Source: Sandaracinus amylolyticus (lineage in GTDB: Bacteria; Myxococcota_A; Polyangia; Polyangiales; Sandaracinaceae). From it: a stretch of DNA of 64,000 bases. The stretch covers positions 9,486,001 through 9,550,000 of the forward strand of contig NZ_CP011125.1 of assembly GCF_000737325.1 (NCBI RefSeq), read 5' to 3'. The position numbers and the translations under genes are program-made. Positions 26,553-34,701 of this stretch are shown here, piece after piece (the first letter of the stretch is position 1; each line of letters opens with the position of its first letter). A model generated the notes under the pieces. The model saw only the letters and a program-made list of their open reading frames with translations. It made no database searches and was not told the DNA's origin.

Positions 26553-27464
26553 TCAGCCCTTCACGGCGGCGACCAGCGCGGCACGGAACCAGGCGTGCGC
26601 GGGATCGTCCTGCGAGCGCGGGTGCCAGGCTGCGACGATCGTCGAGCCCGGGATCTCGATCGGAGGAGGGAAGAGGCGCAATCCGAACGGACGCGCGAGC
26701 GGCTCCATGATCCGGCGCGGCGCGGTGACCACGAGGTCCGAGCCCGCGACGATCGCGGGCGCCGGCGCGAACGCGTGGATGCGCAGCACGACGCGCCGCG
26801 CGAGGCCGCGCGCGGCGAGCGCGGTGTCGACGTGGCTGCCGGGATGCCCGCCCGGCGCGACCAGCAGGTGCGGCAGCTTCGCGTAGCGCTCGAGCGAGAG
26901 CCGCTTGCCGACGTCGGGATGATCGCGACGCACCGCGCACACCCAGCTCTCCTCGTAGAGGCGGGTGCGGTGCGCGTCGCGCGGCACGCTGCCCGAGACG
27001 CCGATCATCAGATCGACGCGCCCGCTCGCGAGCGACTCTGCGAGATCGTCGGTGTTCGGACGGGTGGTGATCGACACGCCGGGCGCCTCGTGCACGAGCA
27101 GCGGCGTGAGCCGCGAGAGGAGCTGCGCGTCGACGAACCCCGAGGTCGCGACGACGAACGTGCGCGTGAGCTGCGCGGGATCGAGCTCGGTCGGGCGCAC
27201 CAGCGCGGCCGCGGCCTCGAGCACCGAGACGACGCGCGGCGCGAGCTCGTCGGCGCGCGCGGTGGGGACCATCCCGCGCGGCGTGCGCACGAACAGCGGA
27301 TCGTCGAACGCATCGCGCAGCCGGGTGAGCGCGCGGCTCATCGCGGGCTGGCTGAGCCCCAGGCGGATCGCGGCGCGCGAGAGGTGGCGCTCGCGGTGGA
27401 GGGTGACGAAGCACCGCAACAGATCGAGGCTCGGGACGTCATCCACTTCGCGCATGATCGTCAT
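26553..27464 (-). CDS. LysR-family transcriptional regulator
   Basis: 303 residues from ATG 27464; ATG 27455 is an equally good start. The N-terminal winged helix-turn-helix reads LDLLRCFVTLHRERHLSRAAIRLGLSQPAMSRALTRLRD, then FVRTPRGMVPTARADEL. The effector domain follows (RTFVVATSGFVDAQLLSRLTPLL, GRVDLMIGVSG). It is divergent from the NmrA-type gene at 27532, its likely target, with a T-N11-A site between them. Its 3' end lies 112 bp upstream of the Fe-S repair operon, which has its own promoter. Confidence 0.85.
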   Translation of the reverse strand: MTIMREVDDVPSLDLLRCFVTLHRERHLSRAAIRLGLSQPAMSRALTRLRDAFDDPLFVRTPRGMVPTARADELAPRVVSVLEAAAALVRPTELDPAQLTRTFVVATSGFVDAQLLSRLTPLLVHEAPGVSITTRPNTDDLAESLASGRVDLMIGVSGSVPRDAHRTRLYEESWVCAVRRDHPDVGKRLSLERYAKLPHLLVAPGGHPGSHVDTALAARGLARRVVLRIHAFAPAPAIVAGSDLVVTAPRRIMEPLARPFGLRLFPPPIEIPGSTIVAAWHPRSQDDPAHAWFRAALVAAVKG

Positions 27465-27471
27465 AGCGTCG

Positions 27472-27488
27472 CATGCATTGGACGCATG
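27472..27488. promoter_or_regulatory. LysR-type T-N11-A site (CAT-N11-ATG)
   Basis: CAT and ATG flank 11 bases in the 67-bp divergent region between the LysR gene and the NmrA gene. The layout is that of a LysR recognition box. The inverted repeat is short, so confidence is limited. Confidence 0.35.
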
Positions 27489-27531
27489 ACGAGGCCGAAC
27501 ACACGGTGAGCGCATCGAAGGAGAGAACGAC

Positions 27532-28785
27532 ATGCTCACGGTCTTCGGAGCCACGGGGAACACGGGATCGGTGGTCGCGGAGCGTCTGCTCGCAGCGGGC
27601 GCGAAGGTGCGCGCGGTGGTGCGCGATCGCGGCAAGGGCGCGGCGCTCGCCGCGAAGGGCGCGGAGCTGGTGGTGGGCGACGTCACCGACGCGGCGCTCG
27701 TCGCGCGCGCGCTCGAGGGCGCCGAGGGCGCGTACCTGATCGTGCCGCCCGATCTGCGGGCGACGGATCTTCTCGCGAAGAGCCGCTCGATCGTCGCGCA
27801 CTACGTCGCGGGGCTCACGCGCGCGAAGGTGCCGCACGCGGTGTTCCTGTCGTCGGTGGGCGCCCAGCACGCGTCGGGCACCGGGCCGACGCGGCTGAGC
27901 CACGAGGCGGAGCGCGCGCTGCGCGCGGTGGGTGGCATCCGCTTCACGTTCGTGCGCGCGCCGTTCTTCATGGAGAACCTCCTCGCGAGCGCGCACGCGA
28001 TGCGGAGCGACGGAGCGCTGCCGGTGATGGGCGGCGGGGAGCAGCACGCGATCCCGATGGTCGCGGCGCGCGATCTCGCGGACGTGGCGGCGGACGCGCT
28101 GCTCGCGCCGCCGAGCGCGACCGAGATCGTCGAGGTGCGCGGACCGCGGGATCGCAGCTTCGTCGAGGCGGCGGCGATCGCGTCGGAGATCCTCGGACGC
28201 GACGTGACGACGCGCGTGGTGCCCGTCGATGCGATCGTGCCGATGCTGACGAGCACCGGGATGTCGGAGAACGTCGCGTCGCTGTTCCGCGAGCTGAGCG
28301 AGGGCATCGCGCGCGGGCTGCTCTCCTACGAGGGCACGGGCCGCAGCGTGCGCGGCCGGGTGACGCTCGAGGAGGTGCTGCGTCGTGGTCTCGCGCCGAG
28401 CGATGCGAGCCTCGTCGTGCGGCGCGTGTTCGACGAGGTGGTGAACCAGCGTCGCATGGAGCTCTTGCCGGAGCTCTTCGCGGCGGACTACGTGGGCGCG
28501 CAGGGCGAGCGTGGGCCCGCCGCGTTCGGCGCGCTGATCGAGGGACTGCGCGGTGGGTTCCCCGACATCGAGTACGTGCTCGACGAGGTGATCACGCAGG
28601 GCGAACGCGTCGCGGTGCGGTGGTCGTGGTCGGGCACCCACCGCGGCGCGTTCCGAGGGATCGCGCCGACGGGACGCGCGATCACGCATCGCGGGATGAG
28701 CTTCTTCGAGCTGCGCGGAGGACGCATCACGCGCTCGTGGACCGAGCTCGACCGTCAGGCGTTCGCCGAGCGTCTGAGCGGATGA
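27532..28785 (+). CDS. NmrA-like NAD(P)-binding protein fused to a SnoaL-like domain
   Basis: 417 residues, two domains. Residues 1 to about 285 form an atypical short-chain dehydrogenase of the NmrA/HSCARG type (MLTVFGATGNTGSVVAERLL, VVGDVTDAALVARALEG, VFLSSVGAQHASGTGP). It binds NAD(P) and often lacks the catalytic Tyr-Lys pair. Residues about 290-417 form a SnoaL-like cup domain (VVRRVFDEVVNQRRMELLPELFAADYV, RWSWSGTHRGAFRGIAPTGRAI). Fusion of the two is known in bacteria and suggests a redox-sensing or small-molecule-modifying enzyme. AAGGAG lies before ATG 27532. It is divergent from its likely regulator. Confidence 0.8.
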   Translation: MLTVFGATGNTGSVVAERLLAAGAKVRAVVRDRGKGAALAAKGAELVVGDVTDAALVARALEGAEGAYLIVPPDLRATDLLAKSRSIVAHYVAGLTRAKVPHAVFLSSVGAQHASGTGPTRLSHEAERALRAVGGIRFTFVRAPFFMENLLASAHAMRSDGALPVMGGGEQHAIPMVAARDLADVAADALLAPPSATEIVEVRGPRDRSFVEAAAIASEILGRDVTTRVVPVDAIVPMLTSTGMSENVASLFRELSEGIARGLLSYEGTGRSVRGRVTLEEVLRRGLAPSDASLVVRRVFDEVVNQRRMELLPELFAADYVGAQGERGPAAFGALIEGLRGGFPDIEYVLDEVITQGERVAVRWSWSGTHRGAFRGIAPTGRAITHRGMSFFELRGGRITRSWTELDRQAFAERLSG

Positions 28786-28875
28786 CGCGCGTCAGCGCTG
28801 GCGCACGGCCCTTGCGCTCGCGCAGTGTCCGACCGGAGAGCTTGTGCGCGTGAGGTCGGACCTACGCAGCCTTGC

Positions 28876-30393
28876 ATGAGCAGCTCGCAGGGCGCGTTCG
28901 ACCTCAGCATCCACACCGCACGCGGCGTCGACGGCGCCGAGCGACGCACCGAGAAGGACTCACTCGGATCGGTGGACGTCCCGGCGTCGGCATATTGGGG
29001 CGTCCACACCGCGAGAGCGCTCGAGAACTTCGCGATCAGCGGACGTCCGATCGCCGACTATCCCGATCTCGTGCACGGCCTCGCGTGCGTGAAGCAGGCG
29101 GCGGCGCGCGCCAACGCGGAGATCGGCGCCCTGCCGCGCGAGCGCGCCGCGCTGATCGATCGCGCCGCCGCGCTGATCAAGAAGGGCCGCTTCCTCGACC
29201 AATTCGTGGTCGACGTGATGCAGGGCGGCGCCGGGACGTCGACGAACATGAACGCCAACGAGGTGATCGCGAACGTCGGGCTCGAGCTCGCCGGGCACCG
29301 TCTCGGCGACTATCGCCATCTCGATCCGCTCGACGACGTGAATCGCAGTCAGAGCACGAACGACGTCTATCCGACTGCGCTCAAGATCGCGCTCGACTCG
29401 GCGCTCGGTCGACTGCTCCGCGAGATGGAGTCGCTCGTCGGCGCGTTCCGAGAGCGCGGAAGCGTGTTCGCGGGTGTGCTCAAGGTGGGCCGCACGCAGC
29501 TCCAGGACGCCGTCCCGATGACGCTCGGACAAGAGCTCGAAGGGTTCGCGATCACGCTCGCCGACGACGTCGCGAACCTGCGCGAGATCGCGCACCACCT
29601 CCACGAGATCAACCTCGGCGCGACCGCGGTCGGCACCGGGATCACCGCCGATCCTCGCTATGCGTCGGCGGTGCGAAAGCATCTGTCGGAGATCACCGGC
29701 ATCGAGCTGCGGACTGCCACGCACCTCGTCGCCGCGACGAGCGACATGGGCTCGTTCATGCAGCTCTCGGGCGGGCTCAAGCGCTTCGCGATGAAGCTCT
29801 CGAAGATCTGCAACGACCTGCGGCTGCTCGCGTCGGGCCCGCAGTGTGGGCTCGGCGAGATCCGACTTCCGCCGCGCCAGGCGGGCTCGAGCATCATGCC
29901 GGGCAAGGTGAACCCGGTGATCCCGGAGGTCGTCAACGAGGTCGCGTTCGTCGTCGCGGGCGCCGACGTGACCGTCGCGATGGCGTGCGAGGCCGGACAG
30001 CTGCAGCTCAACGCGTTCGGCCCGGTCGTCGCGCACGCGCTGCTCGAGAGCCTCAAGTGGCTCACCGCGGCGGTGATCACGCTGCGCGACAATTGCGTCG
30101 TCGGGATCGAGGCCAATCGGGCGCGGCTGGCCGAACAGACATCCTCGTTCGTCGGTGTGGTGACCGCGCTGACTCCGTACATCGGATATGCGGCGGCCGC
30201 GGATCTCGCGAGGCGCGCGCTGGACGGCGAAGGCACGATCGCCGAGCTCGTCGTGCGCGCCGGGCTGATGGATCGCGCCGACGTCGACGTGCTGCTCACG
30301 CCGGAGCGCTTGTCGGGACTGGACGTCTCGGTGCCTCGTCTCTCGCGCGACGGCCGCGCGCGAGAGACGGGCAATGGAGGACGCGAGCCGTGA
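28876..30393 (+). CDS. aspA: Aspartate ammonia-lyase
   Basis: 505 residues. It belongs to the aspartase/fumarase superfamily: GGAGTSTNMNANEVIAN, RSQSTNDVYPTALKIA, and the signature loop GSSIMPGKVNPVIPEVVNEV. The V-I-P-E-V-V wording points to aspartase; class II fumarase would read T-Q. The enzyme interconverts L-aspartate and fumarate plus ammonia. The N-terminal 40 residues are longer than in the E. coli enzyme. ATG 28876 has no good SD and an in-frame ATG lies at 28825. It is convergent with the leucyl aminopeptidase gene (6-bp gap). Confidence 0.85.
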   Translation: MSSSQGAFDLSIHTARGVDGAERRTEKDSLGSVDVPASAYWGVHTARALENFAISGRPIADYPDLVHGLACVKQAAARANAEIGALPRERAALIDRAAALIKKGRFLDQFVVDVMQGGAGTSTNMNANEVIANVGLELAGHRLGDYRHLDPLDDVNRSQSTNDVYPTALKIALDSALGRLLREMESLVGAFRERGSVFAGVLKVGRTQLQDAVPMTLGQELEGFAITLADDVANLREIAHHLHEINLGATAVGTGITADPRYASAVRKHLSEITGIELRTATHLVAATSDMGSFMQLSGGLKRFAMKLSKICNDLRLLASGPQCGLGEIRLPPRQAGSSIMPGKVNPVIPEVVNEVAFVVAGADVTVAMACEAGQLQLNAFGPVVAHALLESLKWLTAAVITLRDNCVVGIEANRARLAEQTSSFVGVVTALTPYIGYAAAADLARRALDGEGTIAELVVRAGLMDRADVDVLLTPERLSGLDVSVPRLSRDGRARETGNGGREP

Positions 30394-30399
30394 GCCGGC

Positions 30400-31962
30400 T
30401 CAGTTCTTCACCTTCGCCTTCGGCTGCTCCGGTGCCTTGAAGTCCATCAAGAAGTCGATGAGGAGCCGCGTGCCGAACCCGGTCGCGCCCTTCGAGCGCC
30501 ACGTCTTGTCGGTCTCGACGCGAGACGTGCCCGCGATGTCGATGTGCGCCCACGGCAGGCCGTTCACGAACTCCTCGAGGAAGAGCGCCGCGGTGATCTG
30601 ACCGGCGAGCGGACCGCCGATGTTCTTGATGTCGGCCACCTCGGAGTCGAGCTCCTTGCGCAGCCGGCGATCGAGCGGGAACTGCCAGATCGTCTCGTCG
30701 GTGGTGTCGGCGGCCGCTTTGAGCTGATCGATCAGGCCCTGGTGATTGCCCATGATCCCGGCGTTGTCGTTGCCGAGCGCGCGCTCGCACGCGCCGGTGA
30801 GCGTCGCGATGTCGATGATCGCCTGCGGAGGCGGGCTCTCTTCGGTCGCCAGCACGAGCCCGTCCATCATCACGAGCCGTCCTTCGGCGTCGGTGTTGAG
30901 GACTTCGACGGTCTTCCCACCACGCGCCGTGAGCACGTCGCCGAGCCGCATGGCGTTTCCGCCAGGCATGTTGTCGGTGCACATCAGATATCCGGTGACT
31001 GCGTTCTTGCAGCCGAGGGCGGAGAGCGCGGACATCGCACCGAGGATCGCCGCGGCGCCCGACATATCCGTCTTCATCGCGGCGTGCACGAGGTCGTTCG
31101 GCTTCAGGCTGATGCCGCCCGAGTCGTACATGATGCCCTTGCCGATCAGCGAGATGCGGCCCGCGCCCTTGCCGTCGGCCTTCGGGCGATACGTGAGCTT
31201 GATGAGGCGCGGGGGCTCCGAGCTGCCGGCGTTGACGCCGAGCATTCCGCCGCAGCCGAGCTCGGCGAGCTTCTTCTCGTCGAAGACCTCGATCTCGAGG
31301 CCCGACGCGTCGGCGACGACCTTCGCGATCTCCGCCATGTGGCGCGCGGTGAGCAGCGTGGCCGGCGCGTTCGAGAGATCGCGCGCGAGCTCGGTCGCGC
31401 GCGCGGTGATGCGCCCGCGATCGATGCCGCGCTTCACCTCGTCCTCGCCGGCGCTCGAGACGATCGTGAGCTCTTCGAGCGGCGGCTCCTGCTCGGTCTT
31501 GCGCTTGAGCGGGCGATATCGATAGCGCGCGAGGAGCGCTCCTTCGACGGCGGCCTGCGCGACGTGCGCGAGCGAGACGTCGCGCAGCGCCGGGAGCGCG
31601 AACGCGAGGTGGCCGTAGTGAGCACCGGCGCGCGCGAAGCTCGCGGCCGCGTGCCGGAGCGAGGCGAGATCGCGCTCGGAGTCGGCACCGAGCCCGACCG
31701 CGACGAGCGCGGGCTGGCCGGGGCGCGGGACGACCAGCGTCTGGCCGGACTTTCCTTCGAACCCGGCGGCGGCGAGCGTGGCGCGATCGAGCCCGAGCTC
31801 GCTCGGCACGTCGCCCTCCGTGCCCACCGGCACACCGATCGCGCCCGCGTTCTTCGGCGCCGACTTCGCGACGCGGATCCTCGTCGCCGTGATCTCGTCG
31901 ACCGAGGGCGCGGGGTGGAACTCGGCGACCGCCGCCGCGTGGAAGGACGGGAAGTTCATCAT
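30400..31962 (-). CDS. pepA: Leucyl aminopeptidase (M17 family)
   Basis: 520 residues. The two-metal site is intact: IGKGIMYDSGGISLKP (Lys and Asp), MKTDMSGAAAILG and the signature NTDAEGRLVMMDGL. It removes N-terminal residues from peptides in the cytoplasm. The family often moonlights as a DNA-binding protein. AAGGAGAG lies nine bases before ATG 31962; a second ATG follows directly. It is 59 bp downstream of the AbgT-type carrier on the same strand. Import of peptide-like compounds followed by hydrolysis is a reasonable joint role. Confidence 0.88.
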   Translation of the reverse strand: MMNFPSFHAAAVAEFHPAPSVDEITATRIRVAKSAPKNAGAIGVPVGTEGDVPSELGLDRATLAAAGFEGKSGQTLVVPRPGQPALVAVGLGADSERDLASLRHAAASFARAGAHYGHLAFALPALRDVSLAHVAQAAVEGALLARYRYRPLKRKTEQEPPLEELTIVSSAGEDEVKRGIDRGRITARATELARDLSNAPATLLTARHMAEIAKVVADASGLEIEVFDEKKLAELGCGGMLGVNAGSSEPPRLIKLTYRPKADGKGAGRISLIGKGIMYDSGGISLKPNDLVHAAMKTDMSGAAAILGAMSALSALGCKNAVTGYLMCTDNMPGGNAMRLGDVLTARGGKTVEVLNTDAEGRLVMMDGLVLATEESPPPQAIIDIATLTGACERALGNDNAGIMGNHQGLIDQLKAAADTTDETIWQFPLDRRLRKELDSEVADIKNIGGPLAGQITAALFLEEFVNGLPWAHIDIAGTSRVETDKTWRSKGATGFGTRLLIDFLMDFKAPEQPKAKVKN

Positions 31963-32021
31963 TCGACGGCTCTCCTTTTTCTCGTTCCGATTGGCGCGCT
32001 GACTGACACGCTCGCGCGACG

Positions 32022-33608
32022 TCAGAGTCCCCAGGGAAGTCCGAGCACCTGCCACAACGCGAGCAGGATCATCCACGCGACCGTCACGACGACGACGTAC
32101 GGGAGCATCAGCGCGACCAGCGTCCCGACGCCCGCGTCCTTCTGGTACTTCGCGGAGAACGTGACGATCAGGGCGAAATACGCGTTCAGCGGCGAGACGG
32201 CGTTGAGCGGTCCGTCACCGACGCGATAGGCCGCGAGCACGGCCTCGGGCTCGACGCCCAGCCGCATCAGGAGCGGCACGAACACCGGCGCGAAGATCGC
32301 CCACTTCGGGATCGCGCCCGTCATGATCAGATCGAGCACCGCGACGACGAGCACGAACCCGAGGAGCAGGGGGAGCGCTCCGAGGCCCGCGTCCGCGAGG
32401 AAATCACCCATCTCGACCGCCGCGAGCGTCGCGAGGTTCGAGTAGGTGAAGAACGCGAGGAACTGGCTGATCACGAAGAGCAGGAAGATCAGGCCGCCGA
32501 GGCCCGACACGGCCTTCTCCATCGCGCCCGTGACGTCGGTGATCGACGTGATCGTCTTCGCGCCGAGCCCGTATCCCAGACCGGCCGCGAGGAAGATGAA
32601 CGTGACCAGCACGATGAGGCCAGTCATCAGCGGCGAGTCGCCGATGAGCGTGCCAGTCTCGGGATTGCGCAGCGGCGCGCCGTCCGGGATCGAGAGCAGC
32701 GCGAACACCGCGAGGACTGCGAGCGTCGCCAGGCCCGCGAGCTTGAGCCCGCGCGACTCCGCGGCAGTCATTCCCTGGCTCTCGAGCGCAGGAGTCTCGC
32801 CGACATACGTACCGAGGCGAGGCTCGACGATCCTCTCGGTGACGATCGAGACGACGAGGGTCAGCACGATCACCGACGCGACCGAGAACCAGAAGTTCGC
32901 AGTGAGATCGATCGAGCCTTGCGGGTTGATGAGGTGAATCGCGTCGTTGGTGATCCCGGTGAGGATTCCATCGAGCGGCTTGATCAGGATGTTCACCGTG
33001 AACACCGCGGCGACACCGGCGAACGAGGCCGCGAGACCTGCCAGCGGATGACGCCCGATGCTGAGGAACGCCGCCGCGCCGAGCGGGATGAGCACGAGAT
33101 AGCCGGCGTCGGCGGCGATGCTCGAGAGGATGCCGACGAACACCAGGATGTACGTCAGCGCCTTTCTCGGCGCGATGTGCACCAGCTTCTTGATCAGCGC
33201 GGTGATCAGCCCCGACGCGTCGGCGACTCCGACGCCGAGCATCGCGACGATGATCACGCCCACCGCGTTGAAGTTCATGAAATTCTGGACGACGTTCTCG
33301 TACATGAACCGAATGCCGTCCGCGGTGAGCAGGCTCTGGGCGTAGGTCGTCGTCATCGAGACCGCGTGGGTCTCGGGATCGATCGCCTCGTAGGTCACGC
33401 TCGCGCCGAGCGCGTAGAAGACGTGGGAGAGCACCACGACGAACGCGATCAGGAGGACGAAGATCACCGCGGGGTGCGGGACCTTGTTCCCCACCCGCTC
33501 GATGGTGTTCAGGAACCGCTCGAGCCTCGTCTTCTCTTCGCGAGCGGGAGGCTCGGCGGCTTCGTCGCCCGTAGGGATCACCATGCCGGGTGCGGTGGTG
33601 GTGGCCAT
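32022..33608 (-). CDS. AbgT-family membrane transporter
   Basis: 528 residues, about 12 helices. The N-terminus (RFLNTIERVGNKVPHPAVIFVLLIA) and the inner segments (FTVNILIKPLDGILTGITNDAIHLI, LLFVISQFLAFFTYSNLATLAA, NAVSPLNAYFALIVTF) are typical of AbgT. The founding member imports p-aminobenzoyl-glutamate and others export sulfonamides. ATG 33608 has GGAGAG at six bases. It is upstream of, and probably cotranscribed with, the leucyl aminopeptidase gene, where the E. coli system uses the AbgA/AbgB hydrolase. Confidence 0.85.
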   Translation of the reverse strand: MATTTAPGMVIPTGDEAAEPPAREEKTRLERFLNTIERVGNKVPHPAVIFVLLIAFVVVLSHVFYALGASVTYEAIDPETHAVSMTTTYAQSLLTADGIRFMYENVVQNFMNFNAVGVIIVAMLGVGVADASGLITALIKKLVHIAPRKALTYILVFVGILSSIAADAGYLVLIPLGAAAFLSIGRHPLAGLAASFAGVAAVFTVNILIKPLDGILTGITNDAIHLINPQGSIDLTANFWFSVASVIVLTLVVSIVTERIVEPRLGTYVGETPALESQGMTAAESRGLKLAGLATLAVLAVFALLSIPDGAPLRNPETGTLIGDSPLMTGLIVLVTFIFLAAGLGYGLGAKTITSITDVTGAMEKAVSGLGGLIFLLFVISQFLAFFTYSNLATLAAVEMGDFLADAGLGALPLLLGFVLVVAVLDLIMTGAIPKWAIFAPVFVPLLMRLGVEPEAVLAAYRVGDGPLNAVSPLNAYFALIVTFSAKYQKDAGVGTLVALMLPYVVVVTVAWMILLALWQVLGLPWGL

Positions 33609-33895
33609 CGATCGCTCTCCGTGTCGGTGGTTCGACGAGCACGCGCGACGGTTCTCCCTCCGCGGTGCGGCGCGGACGTGCCTCAGCGAACGACGTGCCG
33701 TTCGGAGACACGGGTCGCTTCTTGCGGTCTCGCCGGCGCAGTGCGCCGCGACCAGCGATTCGCGCCCTCGCGCCTGTGCCACCGCGCGACGAGGGCGAGC
33801 GCAGGGCGCGTCGCGGCGCGAGTCGTTCGCGGACACCAGGTCCGGGCGCGTGGGGCCTACGCCACGTCGGCGTGCACTCCAATCCGACGCAGCGC
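33609..33895. other. Intergenic region without a recognisable gene
   Basis: This 287-bp stretch lies upstream of the AbgT gene and should carry its promoter. I see no conserved promoter boxes, RNA gene or credible small frame. A short stretch (GACGAGCACGCGC and following bases) weakly resembles sequence near 37312. Confidence 0.4.
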
Positions 33896-34075
33896 TCAGC
33901 GCGCGAAGTGGCGGAGATAGAGCACGAGCAACACGAACGAGACTCCGACGACGAGCGACGCGAGGTCCTCGAGCGTCGCGTGCGTGGTGCTCGCAGCCGC
34001 CGTGCGCTGCCGGACGAACGCCAAGAAGCGCTCGAGCTCGGCGTCGTTCTCGCGTCGGAGTCGATCGGTCGACAT
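33896..34075 (-). CDS. Small protein with C-terminal membrane helix
   Basis: 59 residues. A charged N-terminal helix (RLRRENDAELERFLAFVRQR) is followed by one hydrophobic segment (LASLVVGVSFVLLVLYL) and a basic tail, RHFAR. No family is recognised. The split between charged and hydrophobic halves is unlikely by chance in this base composition, but the SD is weak. It is divergent from the membrane protein gene at 34212. Confidence 0.4.
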   Translation of the reverse strand: MSTDRLRRENDAELERFLAFVRQRTAAASTTHATLEDLASLVVGVSFVLLVLYLRHFAR

Positions 34076-34211
34076 CGATCTCGTGCAGGTGGACGCGGGC
34101 CGGTCGACTTCAACGCTCGCGTCTGCGTCGGACGTGGCGATGCGTCTCGTCGAGTGTCGTGGGGCACGACCGTTGCTGCGTGTGGGCGGTGCGAGAGGAG
34201 AGGAGTTCGCG

Positions 34212-34691
34212 ATGAACATTCGGAGAGCGTTCCTCGCCGGTGTGCTGGGCGGCGTGGTCATGGCCGTGCTCGGCAAGGTCGTGCCGGTCCAGCTCGAGAC
34301 GATCCTCGGCACGTTCTTCCTCCCGCGTGGGGTGGGCGCGTGGGTGCTCGGGCTCGTGCTGCACCTCTTGATCAGCGGCGCGATCGCGCTGCTGTACGGG
34401 CTCGGCTTCGAGCGGATCACGCACCGCGCGACGGCGGGGATCGGCGTCGTGTTCTCGATCCTGCACGTCGTGATCGGCGGCCTCGCGTTCGGTGCGCTGC
34501 CCGCGATCCATCCGCTGATCCCCGAGCAGATCCGCGCGCCCGGCGCGTTCATGTCGAGCATCGGATTCGGCGGTGTGTTGCTCTTCGTGATCGAGCACAT
34601 CGTGTACGGCGCGATCGTCGGACAGCTCTACGGGCGCGTGAGGCACCCGCGCGAATCGATGCCCGTCGCGCCGATGGGCCGCCCTGCGTGA
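34212..34691 (+). CDS. Hypothetical four-helix membrane protein
   Basis: 159 residues. Predicted helices: AFLAGVLGGVVMAVLG, VGAWVLGLVLHLLISGAIALLYG, GIGVVFSILHVVIGGLAFGALP and FGGVLLFVIEHIVYGAIVGQLYG. The start has GAGAGGAG about nine bases upstream. Relatives occur as unnamed proteins in many bacteria. The paired His residues within helices (LHLLIS, ILHVVIG, EHIVYG) are notable and could hold a cofactor, but this is speculation. It is convergent with the SLC13 carrier gene (10-bp gap). Confidence 0.65.
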   Translation: MNIRRAFLAGVLGGVVMAVLGKVVPVQLETILGTFFLPRGVGAWVLGLVLHLLISGAIALLYGLGFERITHRATAGIGVVFSILHVVIGGLAFGALPAIHPLIPEQIRAPGAFMSSIGFGGVLLFVIEHIVYGAIVGQLYGRVRHPRESMPVAPMGRPA

Positions 34692-34701
34692 GTGACGCGG
34701 C

